From Mesorhizobium sp. B2-7-2 (lineage in GTDB: Bacteria > Pseudomonadota > Alphaproteobacteria > Rhizobiales > Rhizobiaceae): 64,000 bases of DNA. Below the pieces are notes generated by a model. It searched no databases and was not told where the DNA came from. It was given only the letters and a program-made list of their open reading frames with translations. The stretch's first letter is position 1. The number at the start of each line of letters is the position of its first letter. Below are positions 1 through 9,294 of this stretch, piece after piece. A program made the position numbers and the translations under genes. The stretch lies in NCBI RefSeq assembly GCF_006440775.1, contig NZ_VFTZ01000016.1, forward strand, positions 92,724-156,723, written 5' to 3'.

Positions 1-2
1 AC

Positions 3-3000
3 ACCTACACCGGCGGCACCACGATCAACGCCGGCACGTTACAACTCGGCGATTCGAACACGGCCGGCGCGATCCTGGGCGCGGTGAACGTGGCGGGCTA
101 TAGCGGCACGTTCGATGTCGTCAACGCCGACACCAACGGCATCACCAGCATCACAAACAGCGGCACGACGAATTTCCGCAACGGCACCAGCGCAGGCAGC
201 GCCGTCATCACCAACAACGGCAACCTGTATTTCTACGACAACAGCACGGCAGGCAGCGCCACCGTTGCCAACACCGGCGACCTGTCTTTCAGCGACGACA
301 GCACGGCCGGCAGCGCCACCATCGCCAACAACGGCAACCTGTATTTCTGGGACACCAGCACGGGTGGCAGCGCCACCATCGCCAACAACGGCAACCTGTC
401 TTTCCACGGAAGCAGCACGGCGGGCAACGCGACCATCACCAACAGCAGCTCCATGATTTTCGTCGACAGCAGCACAGCCGGCAACGCCACCATCATCAAC
501 AACGACGGCCTGTCTTTCGGCGGCAGCAGCACGGCGGGCGGCGCCGTCATTACCACCAACGCCGTCCTGTCTTTCTTCGACAACGGCACGGCGGGCGACG
601 CCGCCATCACCAACAACGCCGGCGTGTATTTCTACAACAGCAGCACGGCCGGCAATGCCACCATCGCCAACAACTACGGCCTGTATTTCTTGGACGCCAG
701 CACGGCGGGAAACGCCGCCATCACCAACGGCAATTCGAGCAGCGAGGTCGATTTCTCGACCAGCACCGGCCCGAACGGCGACGGCAAGCTGAGCGCGGGG
801 TCGATCGCGGGGCCCGGCAGCTATATCCTCGGCGCCAACGAGCTGACGGTCGGCTCGAACGATCGCTCGACCGAGGTAAACGGCGTCATTTCGGGCACCG
901 GCGGTTCGCTGGTCAAGACCGGAACGGGCACGCTGACCCTGTCGGGAGCCAACACCTATAATGGCGGCACCACGATCAACGGCGGCATCCTGCAACTCGG
1001 CAATGGCGGCGGCACTGGCTCGATCCTCGGCGATGTCGTCAACAACGGCGTGCTCGCCTTCAACCGCTCCGATGTGGCAATCTTCTCCGGCGTCATCTCG
1101 GGCAGTGGCGCTGTCCGGCAGATCGGTGGGGGCACGACGATCCTCACCGGCGACAACACCTATACCGGCGGCACCACGATCGCGGGCGGCACGCTCCAGA
1201 TCGGCAACGGCGGCGGCACCGGCTCGATCCTCGGCAACGTCGTCAACGACGGCGTGCTCACCTTCAACCGTACCGGGACGCTGACGCTTGCCGGCGACAT
1301 CTCGGGCAGCGGCGCGGTGCGGCAGATCGGCTTGGGCACCACGGTCCTGACGGGCACCAACAGCTATTCCGGCGACACCCTGGTCACCGATGGCCGGTTG
1401 CAGTTCGGCGGCAGCGGCAACACGCTCGGCGGCAACCTCATCGTGGCCGGCGGCACGCTGGCGATCCAGACGCCGGCGACCGTAAGCGTCGCGCAGGCTG
1501 TGATCTTCGGCGACAACACCGCGCTGTCGATCGTCGCCGGCGCGAACGGTCCGGCGCTGTCGGCCAACAGTGTCACGATCGGCAACGACGTCGCGTTGAA
1601 CATCAGCGGCATCGACGACGCGAGCCAGCTCGACAAGGTGCTGATTAACACGACGTCCGGCATCAGCGGCGACTTCGATACCGTCACCGTCGGCGGCTTC
1701 AGCGGCACGGTGGATTATCTCACGGTCTCCACCCGCAAGTCGGCCAACAATCTGCAATATCTCGCCAGCTACGGCCTGAGCTGGACGGCGAACAACAGTC
1801 TGGCTCACGGCACGTTCACGCTGACCAACCCGTCCGACAGCTTCACGGTCGGGGCGGTGCTCGCCGATCAGACCGCCAACCCCGTCACCGGCTGGAACGG
1901 CGCCGCGCTGACCAAGGCCGGTCTCGGCACGCTGGTCCTGACCGCGGCCAACACCTACACCGGCGGCACCACGATCGCGGACGGCACGCTGCAACTCGGC
2001 GATTCGACCACAGCCGGCTCGATTCTGGGCGCCGTCACCGTGGGCTCAAGCGGCACGTTCGATGTGGTCAACGCCGACACCGGCGGCATCACCGGCATCA
2101 CGAATGCCGGCACGACGAATTTCCGCAACGGCACCAGCGCCGGCAGCGCCGCCATCGTCAACAGCGGCCTCCTGACTTTCAACGACGACAGCACGGCGGG
2201 CAATGCCACCGTCACCAACTACGGCAGCCTGTATTTTTACAACACCAGCACGGGAGGCAATGCCGGCATCACCAATGCCAGCAATGGCCACCTGGCATTC
2301 TTCGACACCAGCACGGCGGGCAACGCCACCATCGCCAACAGCGGCGCTCTGTATTTCCAGGGCAACAGCACGGCTGGCAGCGCCGCCATCACCAACAACG
2401 GCGCCATGGCCCTCTACGACAGCAGCACAGCGGGCAGCGCCGACATCACCAACTACGGCTACCTGACTTTCTACGACACCAGCACGGCGGGCAATGCCGG
2501 CATCACCAACGCCAGCAATGGTTACCTGGCATTCTACGACACCGGCACGGCGGGCAGCGCCGCCATCACCAACAACGGCGGCCTGTATTTCTACGGCACC
2601 AGCACGGCAGGCAGCGCCGCCATCACCAACACCAGTAATGGATCTCTAGCTTTCAACGGCAGCAGCACGGCGGGCAGCGCCGCGATCACCAACAACGGCG
2701 GCCTGTATTTCTACGGCACCAGCACGGCGGGCAGCGCCACCATCACCAACAACAGCGCTCTGTATTTCCGGGACGCCAGCACGGCGGGCAACGCCGTCAT
2801 CACCAACAATGGCTACCTGGCTTTCAACGACAGCGGCACGGCGGGCAACGCCGCCATCACCAACGATCAGGGCGGCACGGTCGATTTCTCAGGCACCACC
2901 GGCCCGAACGGCGACTACAAGCTGAGCGCGGGGTCGATCGCGGGGGCCGGTGACTATATTCTCGGCAGCAATGAGCTGACCGTCGGCTCGAACGGGTTTT

Positions 3001-5903
3001 CGACCGAGGTGAGCGGCGTCATCGCGGGCGCCGGCGGCGCGCTGGTCAAGATCGGCACGGGCACGCTGACCCTCTCCGGCGCGAACAACTCGGTGGGCGC
3101 GGTCACGGTCAGCAATGGCACGCTGGCGCTCAGTCAGACCGGCACGTTCAGCGCCACGACCTACACGACGCAGGGCGGCGCGGTCACCGCCATCGGCGGA
3201 GCCGCGCAACTCGCCGTGACCGGAGCCTTCACGCAGGATGCCGGCTCGACCCTGAACGTCACCCTTGGTGCGAACCAGCCGATCATCACGGCGGACTCCG
3301 CGTCGCTGGGCGGAACCCTGAACATCGCCGGCCTCGCGGCGAGCACATCGACGGCCAGCGCACTGGCAGGCACGCAGTTCACGGTCATCGCGACGACGAA
3401 CGGCATTTCCGGCGACTTCGCAAACGTCATCATCGGCGGCGCGTCGAACCCGGTCGATTATCTGACGGCGATGGGCCGCAAGAGCGCCGACAATCTCGCC
3501 TACAATGTGGGCCTCGGCCTTACCTGGACCGCCGGCGCGGCGCGGGGCAACGGCGCGTTCACGCTGGCGAACGGCACGGACGCCTTCAATGTCGATATGG
3601 CGCTGACGAACCAAGCCGGTCCCTTCGCCAGCGGCTGGGACGGCACGAGCCTGACCAAGAACGGCGACGGCACGCTGACGCTCTCGGCAATGAACGCCTA
3701 TACCGGCTCGACGACGATCAATGGCGGCACGCTGGCGATCACGGCGGCCGGCGGCATCACCTCGGACGTCACCAACAACGCCACGTTCCGGAACGCCGGC
3801 ACGGTCACGGGCGGCGTGACCAACAATGCCGGCGCGACCTTCACCCAGACGGCGGGCCACGTCTCGAATGGCGTGATCAACTCCGGCACGGTGAACGCCA
3901 ATGGCGCGCTCAATGGAGCGATCGCCAACAACGCCGGCGGCATCTTCACTATCGGCGGCACGCTGACCGGCGACAGCACGTTCTCCAATGCCAACGGCGC
4001 GACCCTTGCGGTGGCTGCAACCGGCGACTACACGCTGGCGGGGCTGCTGACCAACAGCGGCGGCGTCACGATCGCCGCCGGCGGCTCGCTGACGGCGCCC
4101 GCCGGCATCCTCAACAAGGCCGGCGGCGCCATCACGAACAACGGCACCGTGGCGGACGCTCTCGACAATGCCGGGCTCGTCACCAATAACGGCGTCTACA
4201 ACGCCAATGTCGCTTCCAATACCGGCACGATCAGCAATACGGCCGGCGGAATATGGAACGGGAATTTCAACACGGCGGGCGTCGTCAACAATGACGGGAC
4301 GATCAACGGCAGCCTGACTCAGACCGCGGGAACCACGGCCAACAACGGCACCATCACCGGCGCCGTCGCGGTCTCGGGCGGCCTGTTCACGGGTAGTGGT
4401 TCGGTTGGCGGCCTGACGATCGCCAGCGGCGCGACCGTCGCCCCGGGCGTGGCAGGCGGCATCGGCACGATGAGCGTGGCCGGCAACGTCACCTTCGATG
4501 CAGGCTCGATCTATCAGGTCACCGTCAACACCGCCGGTCAGGCTAGTCACATCAACGCCACGGGATCGATCGCGATCAATGGCGGCTCGGTCAATGTGCT
4601 GGCGGGCTCGGGCAATTACGCGCCCAGCACCACCTACATCATCCTCAGCACGACGACCAATGGCGGCAGGACCGGGACGTTCGACAGCGTCAGCTCCAAT
4701 CTGGCCTTCCTCACGTCGACGCTCGGCTACGGCGCCAGCGACGTCACTCTGACGATGACCCGCAACAATGTCGACTTCGCCGCCATCGGCATCACGGCGG
4801 ACCAGATCACCACCGGCGGCGGCATCGAAAGCCTCGGCTTCGGCAATCCGCTCTACAATGCGGTGTTGAACCTCTCGGCTCCGCAGGCGCAATATGCCTT
4901 CGACCAGCTCTCGGGCGAGATCCACGCGTCCGCCAAGACCGCGCTGATCGAGGACAGCCGCTTCGTCCGCAGCGCCGTCAACGACCGCATCCGCGCCGCC
5001 TTCGACGCAGTCGGTGCCTCGGGCACTGTCACGACCTATGTCGACGGCAAACCGGTGACGGTGAAGGCCAACACCGATCGTTTGGCGGTCTGGGGCCAGG
5101 GTTTTGGCTCCTGGGGCCATACCCACGGCGACGGCAACGCCGCGACGCTCAACCGCAAGACCGGCGGCTTCTTCGTAGGCGCCGATGCGCCGGTGTTCGA
5201 CACCTGGCGCTTCGGCGCGGTCGCCGGTTACAGCCGCACCGATTTCAACGTGAAGGATGGTCATTCCTCGGGCACGAGCGACACCTACCATCTCGGCCTC
5301 TATGGCGGCACGGCCTGGGGCGACCTCGCCTTCCGCACCGGCGCTGCTTACACTTGGCATGACGTCTCGACCAATCGCAGCGTCATCTTCCCTGGCTTTG
5401 GAGACAGCCTGAAGGGCAAGTACAATGCTGCCACGGCGCAGGTCTTCGGCGAACTCGCCTATGGCTTCAACGCGGGCGGCGCCCGGTTCGAACCTTTCGC
5501 CAATCTCGCCTATATGAACCTGCACACGGATGGCTTCACCGAGCGGGGCGGCGCGGCGGCACTGACCAGCGCGGCAGCCAACACCGACGCGACCTTCACG
5601 ACGCTCGGCCTGCGCGCCTCGACCACGTTCGATCTCGGGGGAACCACGCTGACAGCGAACGGAATGCTCGGCTGGCGTCATGCATTCGGTGACGTGACAC
5701 CGCTCTCCACCATGCGCTTCGCCAGCGGCGGCGATGCGTTCAGCATCGGCGGGGTTCCGATCACGCGAGATGCCGCCGTGATCGAGGCCGGCATCTCCTA
5801 CGCCATCACCCCGAACGCCACGTTCGGCATCTCCTATGGCGGCCAGTTCGGTTCGCGAATGTCTGACCAATCGGCCCGCGCAAACTTCAACGTCAGGTTC
5901 TGA
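3..5903 (+). CDS. Giant autotransporter (type Va), 5' end outside window
   Basis: The reading frame is open from the first bases of the window, so the signal peptide and passenger start lie upstream. A GTG at 84 could be read as a start, but the codons before it continue the same passenger repeat and make that unlikely. The visible ~1,967 residues hold autotransporter passenger repeats of the type LVKTGTGTLTLSGANTY followed by GGTTINGG, two long arrays of short repeats built on STAGxAxIxNxGxLxF, and low-complexity Asn/Gly/Thr stretches typical of a right-handed beta-helix. From about 5080 to the stop comes a C-terminal beta-barrel domain (start DRLAVWGQGFGSWGH) ending in Phe, the usual signal for outer-membrane insertion. 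The family exports its passenger through this barrel to the cell surface; adhesion or biofilm roles are common but not shown here. SapC-like and IalB-like genes follow on the same strand. Confidence 0.93.
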   Translation, partial: TYTGGTTINAGTLQLGDSNTAGAILGAVNVAGYSGTFDVVNADTNGITSITNSGTTNFRNGTSAGSAVITNNGNLYFYDNSTAGSATVANTGDLSFSDDSTAGSATIANNGNLYFWDTSTGGSATIANNGNLSFHGSSTAGNATITNSSSMIFVDSSTAGNATIINNDGLSFGGSSTAGGAVITTNAVLSFFDNGTAGDAAITNNAGVYFYNSSTAGNATIANNYGLYFLDASTAGNAAITNGNSSSEVDFSTSTGPNGDGKLSAGSIAGPGSYILGANELTVGSNDRSTEVNGVISGTGGSLVKTGTGTLTLSGANTYNGGTTINGGILQLGNGGGTGSILGDVVNNGVLAFNRSDVAIFSGVISGSGAVRQIGGGTTILTGDNTYTGGTTIAGGTLQIGNGGGTGSILGNVVNDGVLTFNRTGTLTLAGDISGSGAVRQIGLGTTVLTGTNSYSGDTLVTDGRLQFGGSGNTLGGNLIVAGGTLAIQTPATVSVAQAVIFGDNTALSIVAGANGPALSANSVTIGNDVALNISGIDDASQLDKVLINTTSGISGDFDTVTVGGFSGTVDYLTVSTRKSANNLQYLASYGLSWTANNSLAHGTFTLTNPSDSFTVGAVLADQTANPVTGWNGAALTKAGLGTLVLTAANTYTGGTTIADGTLQLGDSTTAGSILGAVTVGSSGTFDVVNADTGGITGITNAGTTNFRNGTSAGSAAIVNSGLLTFNDDSTAGNATVTNYGSLYFYNTSTGGNAGITNASNGHLAFFDTSTAGNATIANSGALYFQGNSTAGSAAITNNGAMALYDSSTAGSADITNYGYLTFYDTSTAGNAGITNASNGYLAFYDTGTAGSAAITNNGGLYFYGTSTAGSAAITNTSNGSLAFNGSSTAGSAAITNNGGLYFYGTSTAGSATITNNSALYFRDASTAGNAVITNNGYLAFNDSGTAGNAAITNDQGGTVDFSGTTGPNGDYKLSAGSIAGAGDYILGSNELTVGSNGFSTEVSGVIAGAGGALVKIGTGTLTLSGANNSVGAVTVSNGTLALSQTGTFSATTYTTQGGAVTAIGGAAQLAVTGAFTQDAGSTLNVTLGANQPIITADSASLGGTLNIAGLAASTSTASALAGTQFTVIATTNGISGDFANVIIGGASNPVDYLTAMGRKSADNLAYNVGLGLTWTAGAARGNGAFTLANGTDAFNVDMALTNQAGPFASGWDGTSLTKNGDGTLTLSAMNAYTGSTTINGGTLAITAAGGITSDVTNNATFRNAGTVTGGVTNNAGATFTQTAGHVSNGVINSGTVNANGALNGAIANNAGGIFTIGGTLTGDSTFSNANGATLAVAATGDYTLAGLLTNSGGVTIAAGGSLTAPAGILNKAGGAITNNGTVADALDNAGLVTNNGVYNANVASNTGTISNTAGGIWNGNFNTAGVVNNDGTINGSLTQTAGTTANNGTITGAVAVSGGLFTGSGSVGGLTIASGATVAPGVAGGIGTMSVAGNVTFDAGSIYQVTVNTAGQASHINATGSIAINGGSVNVLAGSGNYAPSTTYIILSTTTNGGRTGTFDSVSSNLAFLTSTLGYGASDVTLTMTRNNVDFAAIGITADQITTGGGIESLGFGNPLYNAVLNLSAPQAQYAFDQLSGEIHASAKTALIEDSRFVRSAVNDRIRAAFDAVGASGTVTTYVDGKPVTVKANTDRLAVWGQGFGSWGHTHGDGNAATLNRKTGGFFVGADAPVFDTWRFGAVAGYSRTDFNVKDGHSSGTSDTYHLGLYGGTAWGDLAFRTGAAYTWHDVSTNRSVIFPGFGDSLKGKYNAATAQVFGELAYGFNAGGARFEPFANLAYMNLHTDGFTERGGAAALTSAAANTDATFTTLGLRASTTFDLGGTTLTANGMLGWRHAFGDVTPLSTMRFASGGDAFSIGGVPITRDAAVIEAGISYAITPNATFGISYGGQFGSRMSDQSARANFNVRF
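150..760 (+). repeat. Passenger repeat array 1 (about 19-21 codons per unit)
   Basis: About ten tandem units, each 57-63 nt, encode variations of STAGSATIANNGNLYFYD. The DNA is also repetitive (agcacggcgggcaacgcc and variants). Units differ mainly at the residue before the central Asn pair and at the final three residues, as expected for coils of a beta-helix. Confidence 0.85.
2115..2870 (+). repeat. Passenger repeat array 2, a duplicate of array 1
   Basis: About twelve units of the same STAGSAAITNNG type. The lead-in (GGTTI, TLQLGDS, SGTFDVVNAD, TNFRNGTSAGSA) at 1950-2150 matches that of array 1 at 10-210, and the lead-out (SAGSIAG, ELTVGSN, TEVSGVI) also matches. This implies a segmental duplication of roughly 0.9 kb inside the gene. 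Confidence 0.85.
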
Positions 5904-5993
5904 GGGGAAGCGGTGTGAACGATTAAAGCCTTTCCTCATCCCACGGGCTGAGCACTCACGGCGCATTGCGCCAGTCTGGAACCTGAGTTGACC

Positions 5994-6782
5994 ATGACCG
6001 AAAACACACAAGCAAATGCGGTAACACCGCACCTCCCGCTTTTCTACAAGAACCCCGTGCTTCTTCGTTTCAAGGACCATCGCGATGCCGGGCTGGCGCC
6101 ACTGGCGGGCTTCGGGTTCGCGCGTGAGGCCGTGGCCATTCCGCTCTGCGTCGGCGAATTCGCCATCGCGTTGCGGCACTATCCGATCGTCTTCGCCATC
6201 GACGACAATGCCTCGCCAATCGCGCTCGTCGCTATCAAGCGAGATCATAATCTGTTCATCGAGCGCGACGGCTCATGGCGCGCGGGCAGCTACATTCCGG
6301 CTTATGTCCGCCGCTATCCCTTCATCGGGACCGAGACGCCGGACAAGGCGGGGCAACTGCTCAGCATCGATCGCGCATCGGGTCGTTTCGTCGGGTCGAG
6401 CGCGGACCAGCACAACGCCGAGCGGCTGTTTGACGAGGCGGGTGGACCGACCGCGACCGCGCAATCGGCGATGACATTCTGCCAGGCATACTATGACGAT
6501 TCCACGAACACTGTCGCCTTCGGGCAGGCGCTCGTCGCCGCGAAGGCACTGACGCCATACCATGTGGACTTCCGGCTGCCCGACGGCTCGCGGCATCAGG
6601 TGAACGGGTTCCTGGCCGTGGACGAGAAGGCGTTTCGCGCGCTGCCGGCCGAGACCGTCACGGACTGGAATGCGAGGGGCTGGCTCGATCTCGTGACCCT
6701 GCACCTCGCCTCGCTTCAGAGCTTCAAGGGACTTCTCGACCTCAACGCGCAGCGCGCAAACGAACGAAAGGCGCTCGCATGA
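5994..6782 (+). CDS. SapC family protein
   Basis: A 262-residue protein resembling the SapC family of alphaproteobacteria, a group named from a Campylobacter surface-layer locus and of unproven function. Family-like features are the N-terminal LPLFYKNPVLL segment, the central PIVFAIDD region, and YVRRYPF followed by a GxFVG-like segment near residue 130. No signal peptide or membrane segment is visible. I chose the ATG at 5994 over a TTG at 5988, because it gives the MTENTQ start. It lies 90 nt after the autotransporter, and its stop overlaps the next start by 4 nt (ATGA), so it is probably translationally coupled to the IalB-like gene. Position suggests a role in cell-surface work with the autotransporter, which is inference. 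Confidence 0.82.
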   Translation: MTENTQANAVTPHLPLFYKNPVLLRFKDHRDAGLAPLAGFGFAREAVAIPLCVGEFAIALRHYPIVFAIDDNASPIALVAIKRDHNLFIERDGSWRAGSYIPAYVRRYPFIGTETPDKAGQLLSIDRASGRFVGSSADQHNAERLFDEAGGPTATAQSAMTFCQAYYDDSTNTVAFGQALVAAKALTPYHVDFRLPDGSRHQVNGFLAVDEKAFRALPAETVTDWNARGWLDLVTLHLASLQSFKGLLDLNAQRANERKALA

Positions 6783-7441
6783 TGAGCAGGAAGATTCGCG
6801 TTTACGGCATTTCCGCAGGCACAGTTCTAGCAGTTGCCGCTAGCCTGGCGGTCTACATGGCGCCCGGGGTCGCCATCTCGACACCGAGCCATGCCGCAGC
6901 GATCGCCGATAGTCACGACGATCCCGCGCCACAACGCTTTCAGATCGCACAGGCGCAGGCCGGCGGCCAGTCGACCGGCGGGGCTGCCGCATCAGGCCTT
7001 CCAGGCGGGGCGTCGTCGCTGAACGAGACCTACAAGGACTGGGTCGTGGCCTGTCAGGTCGCAAACAGCGCCAAGCGTTGCGTCATGTCACAGCAGCAGA
7101 AGCAGCAGAACGGCCAGCGTGTCCTTGCTATCGAATTGGCAGCGCCAACCGGCAACACCGTTTCTGGCACGCTGATCCTGCCGTTCGGGCTCGCGCTCGA
7201 TTCCGGCGTCACCTTCCAGGTCGACGACAAACCGGCGATGCCGCCGCTGCGCTTCCATACCTGCGTGCCCGCCGGGTGCCTCGTCCCCGTCACCTTCGAT
7301 GCGCCGACGCTGGTGGGGCTGCGCGCCGGCACGGCACTTAAGGTCAAGGCGACGGCTGATGGCGGCGCGGCGGCGCCGTTCTCAATCTCGCTGCAAGGCT
7401 TCAGCACCGCCCTCGATCGTGTGGAGGCGCTATCACGTTGA
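6779..7441 (+). CDS. Invasion-associated locus B (IalB) family protein
   Basis: A 220-residue exported protein. Residues 1-40 form a signal peptide ending near PSHAAA, followed by a Gln/Gly/Ala-rich linker and a C-terminal IalB domain. That domain begins LNETYKDWVVAC and has paired cysteines (CQVANSAKRC; CVPAGC) probably forming disulfides in the periplasm. IalB was named from Bartonella, where it affects erythrocyte entry; in free-living alphaproteobacteria the domain is common and its role unknown. The start ATG overlaps the SapC-like stop by 4 nt, giving an autotransporter-SapC-IalB gene set. Decayed mobile DNA starts about 30 nt downstream. Confidence 0.88.
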   Translation: MMSRKIRVYGISAGTVLAVAASLAVYMAPGVAISTPSHAAAIADSHDDPAPQRFQIAQAQAGGQSTGGAAASGLPGGASSLNETYKDWVVACQVANSAKRCVMSQQQKQQNGQRVLAIELAAPTGNTVSGTLILPFGLALDSGVTFQVDDKPAMPPLRFHTCVPAGCLVPVTFDAPTLVGLRAGTALKVKATADGGAAAPFSISLQGFSTALDRVEALSR

Positions 7442-7467
7442 GGTTGATCGAAACCTGAGCAGAGAAG

Positions 7468-7700
7468 CATGTTTGACGCCATCCGGCATGGTCGACAAGG
7501 GCGATTCGGTGACGAAGGAGCGTATGGCGGGCCTAAAGGCGATTCGCCATCAGGCGAAGACCGATGCCGAACGGATGCAGGCGACGCTTGATCGCACCGG
7601 CAATCAGAGGATCACCATCGGCATGCTCGATTCGCTTTCCAGCGTGGCGCGTGACCGACTTCGGCTTGAAGGGGCGGCTGCAAGACCTGCGCCGCTTTGG
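7468..7700 (+). pseudogene. Relic of a serine recombinase C-terminus
   Basis: The reading MVDKGDSVTKERMAGLKAIR, continuing with DAERMQATLDRTGNQ and VARDRLRLEG, matches the coiled C-terminal region of large serine recombinases (resolvase/invertase family) of alphaproteobacteria. The catalytic N-terminal domain is missing, the stretch before 7488 is frameshifted (an MFDAI remnant in another frame), and similarity stops near 7690. No start or stop fits a gene. It runs head-on into the integrase relic on the other strand. Confidence 0.55.
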
Positions 7701-7795
7701 CCGAAAGGGAATTTTCGGAACCGAATATTTCCTGCGCGCGCAGGTCGCGGAATTGTCGGGGACGATCACGGCTCGATACGACATAGACCGAACGT

Positions 7796-8040
7796 TTCCT
7801 TGCGGCCGTACATCGGTCTCTGGCTTCGGACAGACCGATGCCGTCCGGACCGTAGCGCCCGATGGTCAGCGTCTCGCGGCGATCGTTGAGACGGTAGTCG
7901 TAGCCGAAGGTAATCAGCCCCGAGGGCGCAACGACGACGTACATACCGTCACGATCCGACAGCTTGTACAATTTCTCTTTTGGTTTCAGCCTCTTAAGCG
8001 CAAGATCGGTCAGCATCGGAAAGGCCTTTTCGACGTCCAA
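7796..8040 (-). pseudogene. Relic of a P4-type tyrosine integrase (N-terminal DUF4102 part)
   Basis: On the minus strand, LTDLALKRLKPKEKLYKLSD, GMYVVVAPSG, FGYDYRLNDRRETLTIGRYG and LSEARDRCTAARK form the N-terminal arm-binding domain of prophage P4-type integrases. After about 80 residues the similarity ends and the reading runs on into unrelated sequence for 55 codons. The core-binding and catalytic domains are absent, so this is a dead fragment. Its start lies about 290 nt from the guaA-like attachment sequence, the usual neighbourhood of such integrases. It probably marks one end of a lost genomic island. Confidence 0.72.
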
Positions 8041-8064
8041 TCACCTCGTCAAGGCCCTATTTTT

Positions 8065-8426
8065 ACCGTCACGCGAAATACCGTCAATCTTTTCCTGTAT
8101 TCCTTTTATATCAGTATTTTACGCATCGAATCGCTGCACTGCTTGGCCTTGTGGTGCTGACGATATTTGAAAAGCGACTCGTTGACAAAAATCCAAATAC
8201 CGTCAGCCGTACCGTCAAATGGTCGCGCTTTGGGGCGATGGGGAGCGGTAGATAGCAGAGATTTTTTATTTCATTTTCAACGAGATAGGACGTCTTTTCG
8301 ATAGACCGCGAAACACCGCGAAGGACGCCGGGTCATTCCCACTCGATGATCAACCGGACCTTCAACACACTGGTTTTGCAGTCCAATTGCTGCCATAAAT
8401 TTCCTAATACCGTTCCAAATACCGTC
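8065..8426. repeat. ACCGTC short direct repeats upstream of the integrase relic
   Basis: ACCGTC occurs at 8065, 8080, 8199, 8211 and 8421, all in the same orientation, with a near match (ATACCGTT) at 8407. Two copies extend to the exact 12-mer CCAAATACCGTC (8193-8204 and 8415-8426). Spaced short direct repeats next to a P4-type integrase are typical of arm-type integrase binding sites. That role is inferred from position only. Confidence 0.45.
8333..8347 (-). other. guaA-3'-end-like sequence, possible att site
   Basis: TCATTCCCACTCGAT is the reverse complement of a coding end reading IEWE-stop, the conserved C-terminus of GMP synthase (GuaA) and a known integration target of P4-type integrases. 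No further guaA sequence is visible: the upstream codons read LKVRLI rather than the usual GuaA residues. It is therefore either a very short att remnant or a coincidence. Its place among the ACCGTC repeats and close to a P4-type integrase relic favours att. Confidence 0.42.
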
Positions 8427-8811
8427 GGATTCTTACGCTGTTGAAAAGGCTACAACAATGTAGTCGCTGTCGCGGCATGCATCCTTTTGACTGCATCATT
8501 TCCGTAGCGATTTCGCAGCGCCAAACAGAATGGCGCGTGGGCGCCATTTCCGCCAGCGGATGCGGTAAGCAAACCGACACAGGACAGCGGCTGCTTGGTT
8601 TCGCATCCGTTTGGCCCACCGAGCACCGGCGAATTTGCACAATTCGACTGTAGACGACTTTGGACTATTCGCAGCCAGTTGGCGAATGGCCGCAGTCGGG
8701 CGCCGAAAGCGGATTGTTAATCAGATTGCCTAAGCGAGATAGCGAACGGATACATCCATGAGCGCCACCGCTGTGCCTCCGCCTGGCGCCCAACGGCTGT
8801 TCACTTGTTAT
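8348..8811. other. Intergenic stretch with no recognisable gene
   Basis: Apart from the last ACCGTC repeats, I find no coding potential on either strand that resembles a known protein, no tRNA and no clear hairpin terminator. It separates the island scar from the cytochrome/tyrosinase cluster. Confidence 0.5.
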
Positions 8812-9279
8812 TCAAGGCGAGGCCGAAGATGTAAGCTGATCGAAACCTATCCCGGCGAGAGCCATCAAGTCGCTTGGCAGAGCGACGTCGCCCGCCGTTT
8901 TCCCATTTTCGCTTGAGATGAATGCGATCAGTGCGCTCACTTCTGCGTTGCTCAAAGTTCCAGGCGCGTTCCTTGGCATATTAGTTTTGATGAAACTGAA
9001 CAGGGCACTGACGCTGCCAGGGAACCACTTTTGTGTAAAGACAGAGCCTCTAAGGGGGGGGCCGAATCCCCCCGAGAGGTCGGCCTTATGACAAAGCACG
9101 CAGGTCGAAAGGAATTTGGTCCGACCGGCCCCAGCCTGATCGGCAGAAAAGGTAAGTGGACCTAATGTCGCCGCGTGGCCATCACCCTCGGGGCGATCGG
9201 TTGCTCCATTACTTGGCAATGCAATCACTAAAGCCGCGATTGCCAGGAGCATCGCGCCCAAACAGCGCCTGACACTCAT
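8812..9279 (-). CDS. Small exported class I cytochrome c
   Basis: A 155-residue protein with a signal peptide (about residues 1-26, cleavage near SNGA) and one covalent heme site, CVLCH at 60-64. The likely Met ligand lies in NMPRNAPGTLS, Met101. Length and layout fit a soluble periplasmic class I cytochrome c of the kind that carries electrons to or from dehydrogenases and oxidases. It lies 15 nt downstream of the one-heme 447-residue protein and probably shares its transcript. I infer it is that protein's electron partner. The redox substrate is unknown. Confidence 0.85.
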   Translation of the reverse strand: MSVRRCLGAMLLAIAALVIALPSNGATDRPEGDGHAATLGPLTFSADQAGAGRTKFLSTCVLCHKADLSGGFGPPLRGSVFTQKWFPGSVSALFSFIKTNMPRNAPGTLSNAEVSALIAFISSENGKTAGDVALPSDLMALAGIGFDQLTSSASP

Positions 9280-9294
9280 CTCGTCAGCCCCCTT

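Noticed and set aside
39..1994. Long minus-strand open frame (651 codons) opposite the autotransporter
   Set aside because: It is the mirror of a highly repetitive GC-rich coding region, full of repeated VVGDGG and VARRA strings without any domain. The plus strand carries the clear autotransporter.
150..2870. Regular short repeats that might suggest a CRISPR array
   Set aside because: Repeats are in frame, vary between copies, have no unique spacers and encode a protein repeat. No cas genes are present.
2889..6248. Very long minus-strand open frame (1,119 codons)
   Set aside because: It is antisense to the autotransporter barrel and SapC-like gene, Arg/Ala-rich and without domains. Codon bias of the sense strand explains its length.
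8441..8653. 70-codon plus-strand ORF after the att-like site
   Set aside because: No ribosome site, no family resemblance, and poor codon use for this genome.
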